NCBI GenBank assembly: GCA_041946685.1
Contig: JBHGAV010000051.1
Coordinates: forward strand, 1 to 30,908
Direction of reading: 5' to 3'
Length of the DNA stretch: 30,908 nucleotides
DNA from: JBHGAV01 sp041946685
GTDB lineage: Bacteria > Acidobacteriota > Terriglobia > Bryobacterales > Bryobacteraceae
Both the position numbers and the translations under genes were made by a program. Below the pieces are notes generated by a model. That model was not told where the DNA came from. It made no database searches and was given only the letters and a program-made list of their open reading frames with translations. Below are positions 14,874 to 22,488 of this stretch, piece by piece (the first letter of the stretch is position 1; the number at the start of each line of letters is the position of its first letter).

Positions 14874-16461
14874 GACGCCCATCCTCTCGGGGGAGTTCTC
14901 TGCTCCCCAAGCAGTGATCTACGCCCGGGTCTCAAGCAAGGATCAGGAGCGCGAAGGTTTCTCGATCCCGGCACAACTGGAGTTGCTGCGTGGCTACGCC
15001 GGCGCCCAGGGGTTCGAGGTACTCCGGGAGATTCTGGACATTGAGACCGCCAAGCAGAGCGGCCGCACGGGCTTCGGGGAGATGATCGCGTTGCTCCAGA
15101 AGAACAGGAAGTGTCGGACGATACTGGTGGAAAAGACCGACCGGCTGTACCGCAACCTCAAGGACTGGGTGACCATCGACGAACTGGGCCTGGAGGTCCA
15201 CTTCGTCAAGGAGAACGTTGTTCTGTCACCCGACTCCCGCTCCTCCGAGAAGTTCATGCACGGCATCAAGGTCCTGATGGCCAAGAACTACATCGACAAC
15301 CTCTCGGAGGAGGTCCGCAAGGGGCTACACCAGAAAGCGCGCAGTGGCATGTGGCCCACCTTCGCCCCGCTCGGCTACCGGAACGTGATCGGCTCGGATG
15401 GCAAGAAGACGATCGTTCCAGACCCCGAGCTGGCGCCCGCCATCGTCCGCATGTTCGAGCGATACGCCACGGGACGATACAGCTTGAAGGAAATCGGGAA
15501 GCTGGCGCGGGCCGATGGCCTGGTGTACCGGAAGAGCGGCAGTCCGGTACCGAACTCAACCGTCCACAAGATCTTGCGGAAGCGGACCTACACAGGAGAC
15601 TACGACTACAACGGCGTCACCTACCACGGCACCTACGAGCCCTTGGTCTCGCAGGAACTCTGGGAGCAGGTCCAGGCGGCCCTGGATGGTCGACGGCTGA
15701 GGCGGCCGAAGAAGAGGACGCACGACTTTGCCTTCAGCGGGCTGATCACTTGCGGCCATTGCGGATGCGCCCTGGTGGGAGAGATCAAGAAGGCTCGCTA
15801 CGTCTACTACCACTGCACCGGCTATCGGGGGAAATGCCCGGAGCCGTACACCCGCGAGGAAGTTCTGGTAACGAGGTTTACCGAACTGCTGAAGGGGATC
15901 TCGTTCACGGACGACGTGCTCGCCTGGGTCATCCAGGCGTTGCGTGAGAGCCACAAGGGCGAGAAGCAGTTCCATGATGAGGCCGTCGCGAGACTCCAGC
16001 GGGAGCACCAGCGGCTACAGGACCGCGTCGATGCCATGTACCTGGATAAGTTGGACGGCCGGATCGACGGTCACTTCTTCGACACCAAAGCCGCCGAATG
16101 GCGCTCCGTGCAGGGCCGTCTCCTGCGCGACGTGCAGGCGCATCAGATCGCTAACCAGAACTATATCGACGAGGGGATCAAGCTTCTCGAACTGGCGCAG
16201 CGGGCCCACCTGCTGTTCGAGACCCAGCCGCCGGCGGAAAAACGGAAACTCCTCAACTTCGTGGTTTCGAACTGCACCTGGAAGGACGGAGAACTTCGCT
16301 CGGAATATCGGCAACCCTTTGACGTCTTGGCAGTTGCGGCAGCGGCCGACCAACGCTCAAATAGGGGGGGTGGCCTTCAGAAGGGCCGTTTTGAGAACTG
16401 GCTGGGAGGCAGGGATTCGAACCCCGATAAGCAGATCCAGAGTCTGCGGTCTTACCGTTAG
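14866..16461 (+). CDS. Large serine recombinase, C-terminus read through antisense tRNA-Gln
   Basis: From the GTG at 14866 (GGGGAG upstream, overlapping the regulator's stop) the protein has 531 residues. The resolvase domain starts VIYARVSSKDQEREGFSI, with catalytic Ser23. The Recombinase domain follows (MAKNYIDNLSEEVRKG, PLGYRNV). A zinc ribbon has CGHCGCALVG and HCTGYRGKC, and a coiled-coil tail follows (about residues 370-440). This is the layout of large serine integrases that insert and excise DNA. The final residues, WLGGRDSNPDKQIQSLRSYR, are the antisense translation of the tRNA-Gln gene, so the stop codon is supplied by the tRNA. Such tails are typical where integration joins a recombinase to a tRNA gene. 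Confidence 0.9.
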   Translation: MPKTPILSGEFSAPQAVIYARVSSKDQEREGFSIPAQLELLRGYAGAQGFEVLREILDIETAKQSGRTGFGEMIALLQKNRKCRTILVEKTDRLYRNLKDWVTIDELGLEVHFVKENVVLSPDSRSSEKFMHGIKVLMAKNYIDNLSEEVRKGLHQKARSGMWPTFAPLGYRNVIGSDGKKTIVPDPELAPAIVRMFERYATGRYSLKEIGKLARADGLVYRKSGSPVPNSTVHKILRKRTYTGDYDYNGVTYHGTYEPLVSQELWEQVQAALDGRRLRRPKKRTHDFAFSGLITCGHCGCALVGEIKKARYVYYHCTGYRGKCPEPYTREEVLVTRFTELLKGISFTDDVLAWVIQALRESHKGEKQFHDEAVARLQREHQRLQDRVDAMYLDKLDGRIDGHFFDTKAAEWRSVQGRLLRDVQAHQIANQNYIDEGIKLLELAQRAHLLFETQPPAEKRKLLNFVVSNCTWKDGELRSEYRQPFDVLAVAAAADQRSNRGGGLQKGRFENWLGGRDSNPDKQIQSLRSYR

Positions 16462-16472
16462 ACGACCTCCCA
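16402..16472 (-). tRNA. tRNA-Gln (anticodon CTG)
   Basis: On the minus strand the acceptor TGGGAGG pairs with CCTCCCA, followed by discriminator G. The D arm is GTCT/AGAC, the anticodon stem GCAGA/TCTGC encloses the loop CTCTGGA (anticodon CTG), and the T arm holds TTCGAAT. CCA is not encoded. The serine recombinase gene overlaps it antisense, and the island lies on its 3' side, the usual side for tRNA-targeted insertion. Confidence 0.95.
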
Positions 16473-16496
16473 ACGGCAACTCCATTTTAGCATCCT

Positions 16497-17477
16497 CTAG
16501 TAGCCCTTCTCACGGTCTACCAGGTTCAGCAGCGGCTCACCGGCGACGAACCGGCGCAGGTTCTCGGCGAACAGCGCGATGAGCCTCCTCTGGCGGTCCG
16601 GACCCCATCCGGAGGTGTGGGCCGTCATGACCACATTCGGGCAATCGAAAATCGGATGTTCAGGGGGAGGCGGTTCCTGGGGGAACACGTCGAGGCCGGC
16701 TCCCGCAATCCAGCCTTCCTTCAACGCGCGCACGAGGGCCATGTCATCGAAAAGCCTGCCACGCGACAGCGCCAGGAAGTACGCCGTCTTCTTCATCCGC
16801 CGGAAGACGGCTTCATTGAACATGCGCTCGGTGGCTGCGGTCAAGGGAGCGGCAGCCACCAGCACATCCACCTGCGGGACCATCTCGGAGAACCAGGACG
16901 GATCGCGCAACTCGGCCACGTAATCCGGCTTGGGAGCGGGCATGTCCGTGGTGCCGACGATCTTCATCTCGAAGCCATAGTAGGCCTTGCGCGCCAGAGC
17001 GCGCCCTATGCCGCCCATGCCGGCGATGCCCATGGTGCGGCCGGCGATCTCGGTGTGGTGATCCGACTTCATCGTTCCCACTGGTTCCATCCTGCGCTGA
17101 AGGAACTGCGGCACGTAGTACTTGCTGATGCCGCGCGTCAGGCACAGCAGCATGCCCAGGGCGGTCTCGGCGATGGCCGGTGCAAACGTGCCGGCGTAGT
17201 TGGTGAGCGGCACGGGGCTCTTCAAGACCGCGGCCTCCAGGCTGTCGAGACCGGCCGCCCCTGCCTGGATCCACTTCAGCTTCGGCGCACGCGCGAGCTC
17301 GGCTCCGGTGATGCCGCCGTACACGATGTCGGCTGTGGCCAGATGCCGGACGAAATCCTCCCCCGCCTTGCACACCTGGAACTGGACGGCGCCCGGGGGA
17401 AGCCCCGCCTGGATCCTGTCAACCTCCTCCGGCTCAAAGGGATACGTCGTGACCACTCGCAGCGGTTCTCGATTCAT
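16497..17477 (-). CDS. D-2-hydroxyacid dehydrogenase, NAD-binding
   Basis: The 326-residue protein belongs to the D-isomer 2-hydroxyacid dehydrogenase family. It shows the NAD-binding motif GMGGIGRALARKAYYGF, the catalytic Arg in ALSRGRLFDD, the acidic partner in DVFPQEPPPPEHP, and the catalytic His in MTAHTSGW. It would reduce 2-keto acids or oxidise D-2-hydroxyacids in the cytoplasm; glyoxylate/hydroxypyruvate reductase is one option but the substrate is not readable. It lies 24 bases past the tRNA-Gln 5' end and is divergent from the OmpH-like gene with 69 bases between them. It is chromosomal rather than island DNA. Confidence 0.85.
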   Translation of the reverse strand: MNREPLRVVTTYPFEPEEVDRIQAGLPPGAVQFQVCKAGEDFVRHLATADIVYGGITGAELARAPKLKWIQAGAAGLDSLEAAVLKSPVPLTNYAGTFAPAIAETALGMLLCLTRGISKYYVPQFLQRRMEPVGTMKSDHHTEIAGRTMGIAGMGGIGRALARKAYYGFEMKIVGTTDMPAPKPDYVAELRDPSWFSEMVPQVDVLVAAAPLTAATERMFNEAVFRRMKKTAYFLALSRGRLFDDMALVRALKEGWIAGAGLDVFPQEPPPPEHPIFDCPNVVMTAHTSGWGPDRQRRLIALFAENLRRFVAGEPLLNLVDREKGY

Positions 17478-17546
17478 GTTCCTTTGCCCATTATCGCCTG
17501 TGTGCTACATTGAAATTGCACCAATAACAGGAGGAGCATAGTCGTC

Positions 17547-18068
17547 ATGTTGCGTTCACACAGCCTGCGGTGGCTGCTCGTCGCTGGTATCCCGTTGGTT
17601 CTTACCGCTGGCGCCTCGGCCCAGACAAAGGTGGGGATCCTCAACACACAAGCGGCCCTATCCGGCACGGCCGAACTGAAGAAGGCGCAGACCGACCTGG
17701 AGGCCAAGTACAAGGACCGTCAGGACCAGATGGCCAAGCTTCAGAAGGAGTTGGACGCGATCAACCAGCAGTTGAGCCTCGGCGAGAAGCTCACGCCGCA
17801 GGCGCAGGCCGAACTGAACGCCCAGGGCCAGCGAAAGAGCCGTGACTTTCAGCGGCTCAGCGAGGATTTGCAGGCGGATGTCGAACGCGAGCGCACCGAA
17901 ATCCTACAAAGGAGCAGTGAGCGGATGCGCAGTGTGGTGGCCAAACTGGCGGAAGAGAAGGGTTTGGACGCGGTGATCGACTCCAGCAACACGATCTACT
18001 TCAAGCCGGCCCTGGACATCACCAAGGAAGCAACAGAGGCGTACGACAAAGCGTATCCCGCGAAGTAG
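17547..18068 (+). CDS. OmpH/Skp-family periplasmic chaperone
   Basis: The 173-residue protein has a signal peptide ending GASAQ near residue 26. The mature start TKVGILNTQAALSGTAELKK is typical of OmpH/Skp. A long charged coiled coil follows (about residues 40-130: KAQTDLEAKYKDRQ, LQKELDAINQQL, LQADVERERTEIL), then the short strand-rich end LDAVIDSSNTIYF. Skp proteins form trimeric tentacled chaperones that carry unfolded outer-membrane proteins. AGGAGG lies 12 bases before the ATG, rather far. The small membrane-protein gene follows five bases after its stop. Confidence 0.85.
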   Translation: MLRSHSLRWLLVAGIPLVLTAGASAQTKVGILNTQAALSGTAELKKAQTDLEAKYKDRQDQMAKLQKELDAINQQLSLGEKLTPQAQAELNAQGQRKSRDFQRLSEDLQADVERERTEILQRSSERMRSVVAKLAEEKGLDAVIDSSNTIYFKPALDITKEATEAYDKAYPAK

Positions 18069-18073
18069 CGGCC

Positions 18074-18520
18074 ATGCAAGGCTATCTTGAGGCTTACGGC
18101 GCCGGCGAGGAAGAACGCGAGAAGCTGCGCAGGCGGATCGCGCTGTTGTTGGTGCTGATTCTGGCCGTCTCATTGGGGCTCTACTTCTTCTTCAGAAACT
18201 ACCGCGAAACCCGCCAGGCAAAGCTGTTCTTTGACCTCCTCCGCGCCAAGGACTACAAGGCTGCGTACGCGCTATGGGGCTGCACCGAATCGAGCCCTTG
18301 CTCCGGATACAGCATGCAGAAGTTCCTGGAGGACTGGGGACCTGAGAGCTCCCACGCGGACCTTTCGAGGCTTGAGATCGCCCACACGCGGGGATGCTCC
18401 TCCGGGGTGATCATCGAAGCCAGCTTCGGCCAGGGAATCACCGAGTACTTATGGGTGGAGCGCGGGAAGAGGACCATCGGATATGCGCCGTGGCCGGTCT
18501 GCAATCCCCGTTTGCCCTGA
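18074..18520 (+). CDS. Single-pass membrane protein of unknown function
   Basis: The 148-residue product has a charged N-terminus, one transmembrane helix (about residues 24-40, ALLLVLILAVSLGLYFFF) and a soluble domain on the far side. The soluble part carries RAKDYKAAYALWGCTESSPC, an EDWGPES loop and further Cys in RGCSSGV and PVCNP. Four Cys outside the membrane could form disulphides. It starts five bases after the OmpH-like stop, so the two form an operon. Its last 72 bases overlap the convergent antiporter gene. I do not recognise the family. Confidence 0.65.
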   Translation: MQGYLEAYGAGEEEREKLRRRIALLLVLILAVSLGLYFFFRNYRETRQAKLFFDLLRAKDYKAAYALWGCTESSPCSGYSMQKFLEDWGPESSHADLSRLEIAHTRGCSSGVIIEASFGQGITEYLWVERGKRTIGYAPWPVCNPRLP

Positions 18521-19693
18521 CGGGCCGGCCCGGAACGCGAGACCCAGCAACGGCGGGGCCAGTACGGTGGTCGCTACGGCCATGGAAACCACCACCAGAT
18601 AGGTTTCCTGGTGGATCGCACCCAGCGCCAGTCCCAGTTGGGCCACGACCATCCCCACTTCGCCGCGCGGCATCATTCCCACACCGATCCTCAGGGCGTC
18701 GGTGCGGCCCAACCGCCAGGCAGCCAGCCCACAGCCGGCGAACTTGGAAAAAAGGGCAAGCGCCAGTACCAGCCCAGCCAGCGCCCAAACCCGCGGAGCC
18801 GACAGCAGTCTTAGGTTGACGTGAAGACCGATACCCGCCAGGAAGAACGGCACGAGCAACTCGGAAACGCCGTGCGTGAGGTGATGTACACGGGGCTCCA
18901 CGTGCTCGGACAGCGCCATTCCCGCCAGAAAAGCTCCCACTATTGCCGCGACGCCGATGTAGACCGCCAGGAGCGACAGCGAGAAGAGCATCACCAGCGC
19001 CAGGGCGAATTCCGCTTCGACAAGTTGCGCGCCCCGCTGCACGTGAGGGACGAATCGGCCGGTCACCTTGGGTCCCCAGACTGCCATGGCAACTGTGAAG
19101 GCAAGCGCCAGGACCGTGGTGAGGAGAATCTCGGCCAGGTTGAGGCGCCCGCGGGCCAGGCTGCTGACCACGGCCAGGACAAGCAGGCCCAGCACGTCGT
19201 CGATGACGGCCGCGGCCAGGATGACTTTGCTGGCCCGCTCAGCCAGAAGCCCCCGGGATGCGAGCACATGCGCCGTGATCCCCACGCTTGTCGCGACCAT
19301 GGCCGCTCCCAAGAACAGTGCCTCAACCTGTGCCGCCCTCCAGAGAAGCATGAGGCTCCACCCGAGCAGCAGAGGGAGGACCACGCCGCTGGCGGCTACC
19401 ACGGTCGCGGTGCCTCCCACCCGCATCAACTCCGACGCCTTGACTTCGAGCCTGACGCGAAACAGGAGGAACATGGCTCCAAGTTCGGCCAGCGTCGAGA
19501 GAGTCTCATCCGGCGCGATCCATCCGAGCACGCTGGGGCCGAGCAGGACTCCAGCGGCAATCTCGCCGACAATGCTCGGAATCCTGCACCGCTCGCCCGC
19601 TTCGGCCAGCAGCTTCGCCGAGCCGAAGACGAGCAGCAGCGCGAGCGGCAGCCGCGCGCCGGCCGAGAGCATGAGCGCCGGGACTTCAATCAC
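18449..19693 (-). CDS. CPA2-type cation/proton antiporter
   Basis: The 414-residue protein is almost entirely hydrophobic, with about 12 predicted membrane helices. Family marks are IPSIVGEIAAGVLLGPSVLG, the ion-site pair in AAVIDDVLGLLVLA, VGAFLAGMALSEH, and GMMPRGEVGMVVAQLGLALG. These fit the KefB/NapA-like monovalent cation:proton antiporters. The usual LFxxGLE motif reads LFRVRLE, with Arg in place of Gly. It starts at GTG 19693 with GAGGAG nine bases upstream, 13 bases behind the ammonium transporter, so it ends the porin-amt-antiporter operon. It might balance protons or K+/Na+ during ammonium uptake. No C-terminal TrkA domain is present. Confidence 0.85.
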   Translation of the reverse strand: MIEVPALMLSAGARLPLALLLVFGSAKLLAEAGERCRIPSIVGEIAAGVLLGPSVLGWIAPDETLSTLAELGAMFLLFRVRLEVKASELMRVGGTATVVAASGVVLPLLLGWSLMLLWRAAQVEALFLGAAMVATSVGITAHVLASRGLLAERASKVILAAAVIDDVLGLLVLAVVSSLARGRLNLAEILLTTVLALAFTVAMAVWGPKVTGRFVPHVQRGAQLVEAEFALALVMLFSLSLLAVYIGVAAIVGAFLAGMALSEHVEPRVHHLTHGVSELLVPFFLAGIGLHVNLRLLSAPRVWALAGLVLALALFSKFAGCGLAAWRLGRTDALRIGVGMMPRGEVGMVVAQLGLALGAIHQETYLVVVSMAVATTVLAPPLLGLAFRAGPSGQTGIADRPRRISDGPLPALHP

Positions 19694-19706
19694 TTGTCGG
19701 CGCTCC

Positions 19707-21167
19707 TCAGTATTCGGCCGGCGTAGCCTTTGGGCTCATTGCCGGTGCCGGCAAGTCCAAAGCGGAGCTGAGACTCACGCCGCCCACGGAGGGGGAAGGC
19801 ACGAAGTCCGGATAGGCACTTGCTCCGTGCTCGCCGATGTCCAGTCCCTCGATCTCTTCTTCGGGAGTCACGCGGAGTCCGATCGTCGCGGAGATGAGCT
19901 TGAACATGAGGAAGCAAATGCCGAAGCTCCAGACGAATGCGGTCACCACGCCGATGAGCTGCGTAAGGAGCTGCGCGCCCAGATCATAAGGCTTCCCGAG
20001 GAACAGGTTCTCGTGGAACAGCGCCGCGGCGAGCGTGCCGAAAGCCCCGCAGACACCGTGGACCGAGATGGCGCCCACCGGGTCGTCCACCTTGATCCTG
20101 TCGAAGAACAGAACACTGCCCACAACCAGGATTCCGGCCAATGTCCCGATGATCACCGCCCCGAGAGGCGTGACGGTCGCGCACGGCGCGGTGATGGCGA
20201 CGAGTCCGGCGAGGCAGCCGTTAAGCGTCATGCCGATATCCGCCTTGCCGAACTTCCACCACGAGAACATCAGAGCGGCGTTTGCGCCGAGGCAGCCTGC
20301 CAGCATCGTGTTGACGGCGATGCGGGACTCCAGCCCGTTGGCGGCCGTGGTCGAGCCCGGGTTAAACCCGAACCAGCCAAGAAACAGGATGAAGACTCCC
20401 AACGATGCGAGCGTGAGGCTGTGGCCAGGAATCACTCTTGCCCTTCCGTCCTTGGAGAACTTGCCAAGCCTTGGTCCGACGACGATGGCGCCGGCCAGGG
20501 CGGCCCATCCTCCGATCGAATGAACCACGGTGGAGCCGGCGAAATCGATAAACCCACGTTTCGCCAGCCACGCGCCTGAGTCGGCGTTCCCGGCATTCAA
20601 CAGATTCCCCCAGGCCCAATGGCCGAATATCGGGTAAACCAGCAGGCTGATCAGGAAGCTGTAGACCAGGTAGCCGGAGAACTTGGTCCTTTCCGCCATC
20701 GCGCCGGAGACGATGGTGGCGGCGGTAGCCGCGAACACGACCTGGAACAGCCAGAAGGTGAACCCCCACTGGCCGTCCAGCGTGGAGTTGTCAAAGTTGG
20801 CGAAGAAGTTGGACCAGCCGGTCAGGCCGTTGCTGAGGCCGAACATGAGCCCGAAACCGACCGCCCAGTAGGCCAGCCCACCCATACAGAAGTCCATGAG
20901 GTTCTTCATCATGATGTTGCCGGCGTTCTTCGCCCGGGTAAATCCCGTTTCTACCATCGCGAAGCCGGCTTGCATGAAGAACACCAGCGATGCGGCGATG
21001 ATCGTCCACACGATGTCGGTCTGCTTCTGCAACGCCTCCACGGCTTGTTTCAATTCGTCCGTGCCCGGCGCTGGAGCCGCCGTCTGAGCCAGCACGGGAA
21101 GGGCGGCTACCAGGAAAAACAGGAGAGAGCCTGCTGATCGCATTACCCAATTCGATAGTATTCGCAC
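19707..21167 (-). CDS. amt: Ammonium transporter (Amt family)
   Basis: The 486-residue protein has a signal peptide (ending VLAQ near residue 28) and an exported segment before the 11-helix Amt core. Both pore histidines are present, in DFAGSTVVHSIGG and ISVHGVCGAFGT. Other marks are QAGFAMVETGFTRAKNAGN, GAMAERTKFSGY and GWFGFNPGSTT. The C-terminal ...RVTPEEEIEGLDIGEHG is the cytoplasmic tail that PII (GlnK) proteins engage. The start is GTG at 21167 with GGAGG ten bases upstream. It is the middle gene of the porin-amt-antiporter operon and divergent from a second amt with its own glnB. Confidence 0.9.
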   Translation of the reverse strand: MRILSNWVMRSAGSLLFFLVAALPVLAQTAAPAPGTDELKQAVEALQKQTDIVWTIIAASLVFFMQAGFAMVETGFTRAKNAGNIMMKNLMDFCMGGLAYWAVGFGLMFGLSNGLTGWSNFFANFDNSTLDGQWGFTFWLFQVVFAATAATIVSGAMAERTKFSGYLVYSFLISLLVYPIFGHWAWGNLLNAGNADSGAWLAKRGFIDFAGSTVVHSIGGWAALAGAIVVGPRLGKFSKDGRARVIPGHSLTLASLGVFILFLGWFGFNPGSTTAANGLESRIAVNTMLAGCLGANAALMFSWWKFGKADIGMTLNGCLAGLVAITAPCATVTPLGAVIIGTLAGILVVGSVLFFDRIKVDDPVGAISVHGVCGAFGTLAAALFHENLFLGKPYDLGAQLLTQLIGVVTAFVWSFGICFLMFKLISATIGLRVTPEEEIEGLDIGEHGASAYPDFVPSPSVGGVSLSSALDLPAPAMSPKATPAEY

Positions 21168-21208
21168 GAGTTATTTTCCTCCCTGGCTATCTCTATGAAT
21201 GAGTGAAG

Positions 21209-22279
21209 CTAGCGCTTCGGTCCGAAGTAAGCCACAAAACCGGCCAGCAAAGTCGTCTGGCACTTGGACGCTGCGGGCGAGACCCCACGGTCGAAGAACG
21301 GCTGGTCCGACCAGTCGCGCCGGTACTCGACACGGCTCAGCAGACCTTCCGCCCACTTGTACTCGGCAGTGAGCGTGAACTCCTTCAGTTTCTGAGCGGC
21401 GCCGGTCGAGAAACCGTCGCGGTCGTTGAACCATTCCAGGCGCGGCGAGACCGCGATATGGTCCGTGAGGGCGAAGCGCGCCGCGCCGGCAAAGCCATAC
21501 CAGACGCTCGAGGGAGCCGACACGTTCTTGTCGGCGCCATAGTCGAAGTTGAAGTAAGCGCTGGCCTTGGAGCCGTTGACCAGGAACGTCGTATCGTAAA
21601 CGTGCCTCCAGCCGTCATTCGTTCCCGCCTTTTCCGGCCCCGCGTAGTAAGTATTGGCCCAAGTCACCGGCCCGGCCGCCAGCGAGCCCGTCAGACCAAC
21701 CGTCTTCCCGCTGTTGTTGTCGACGACGTTGTTCCATCCGTTGACAAGCTGCACCCCGCCGGTGAAGTACTTGCCCATCGGCACCGAGGTGCGCACCCCG
21801 AAGTGATAGTACGGGATGGTCCAGGCGAACAGCAGGGACCGCGAGTAATTCCAGTTGGCGTCTGTCTCGATCACTTCGGCGCCGGCCGAGGTGACGAACT
21901 TGCCGAAATCCAACTGGAACCCCTTGGCCGCCGGCGGCTTGAGGCTCACATACGCCTGCTCGACGTTCCGCACCGCCGACGAGTCCGCGCCGTTCACCAT
22001 GTCAAACGCCTCGCCGAACCCCAAATCGAATCGAAAACCGACCGGATCGGCAGTGTGCTCCATGGTGAGCTTGGCCATGTTGAGACTGAACTGGTTGGCC
22101 TTGACGTCGAAGTTGCGGAGCTGGTTGGTGGCTGAGTCGGGGTGGTTGAAGTTCAAGTTGTAGTAACCGTCGATAAGTCCGCTGAAATTGATCTCCCCGG
22201 CGGACCAGGTCTGGGCGCCGGCCTGGAGAGCCATCCCCAGGATGGCAATGCTCATCAAGAAACACTTCGCGCTCTTCAT
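21209..22279 (-). CDS. Outer-membrane beta-barrel porin
   Basis: The 356-residue protein starts at ATG 22279, with GGAGG ten bases upstream; the longer frame to 22381 is rejected because the signal peptide begins here (residues 1-22, ending AGAQ). The mature part alternates polar and aromatic residues (GEINFSGLIDGYYNLNFN, PVGFRFDLGFGEAF, WYGFAGAARFALTDHIAVSP) and ends TLLAGFVAYFGPKR with a near-terminal Phe, all typical of porins of the BBP2-like type. It is the first gene of the porin-amt-antiporter operon, so it probably admits ammonium or small nitrogen compounds. Confidence 0.8.
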   Translation of the reverse strand: MKSAKCFLMSIAILGMALQAGAQTWSAGEINFSGLIDGYYNLNFNHPDSATNQLRNFDVKANQFSLNMAKLTMEHTADPVGFRFDLGFGEAFDMVNGADSSAVRNVEQAYVSLKPPAAKGFQLDFGKFVTSAGAEVIETDANWNYSRSLLFAWTIPYYHFGVRTSVPMGKYFTGGVQLVNGWNNVVDNNSGKTVGLTGSLAAGPVTWANTYYAGPEKAGTNDGWRHVYDTTFLVNGSKASAYFNFDYGADKNVSAPSSVWYGFAGAARFALTDHIAVSPRLEWFNDRDGFSTGAAQKLKEFTLTAEYKWAEGLLSRVEYRRDWSDQPFFDRGVSPAASKCQTTLLAGFVAYFGPKR

Positions 22280-22488
22280 TCGTACTACGCCTCCATTTCT
22301 AGGGTTTGGTTGTGGCTGGCGCTGGACGAGGAGCCCGCCGGTATGAGTCGATTCTATGCCGGATGCCGCCGCTTGCGCCAATAGAAAGTTTGGATTCGGT
22401 TCATAGAAAGGTTTCGTTGGAAGTTACGGTGGAAAGGACGCATCATAGAGACGTACTGCCGCGACCGCAGTAGAATCCCGAGGTGCAT
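22280..22488. promoter_or_regulatory. Divergent promoter region of the two ammonium-transport operons
   Basis: This 209-base gap must hold promoters for both arms. ATAGAAAG occurs at 22381 and 22403 (22 bases apart, two helical turns), a degenerate ATAGAGAC at 22445 (42 bases on), and an inverted TTCTAT near 22353. Such phasing suggests binding sites for a nitrogen regulator. I found no convincing sigma-54 GG-N10-GC element. Confidence 0.45.

Larger units (their letters stand above)
9054..16402. mobile_element. Integrative, probably self-replicating satellite-like island
   Basis: The segment combines a serine recombinase next to a tRNA gene, an excisionase-type HTH protein, an XRE regulator, a Prim-Pol/helicase with a partner protein, and an iteron field. 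That is the core set of phage-inducible islands and related satellites, except that those usually use tyrosine integrases. No capsid, terminase, relaxase or conjugation gene is visible. The right edge is the 3' end of tRNA-Gln. The left edge is unresolved: I found no second copy of the tRNA end, and 9054 is only a working boundary (it could lie as far left as 8384). Confidence 0.65.

Noticed and set aside
9054..16402. CRISPR array or toxin-antitoxin module in the island
   Set aside because: The repeats are 9-11 bp iterons without unique 30-bp spacers, and no toxin family was recognised among the small genes.
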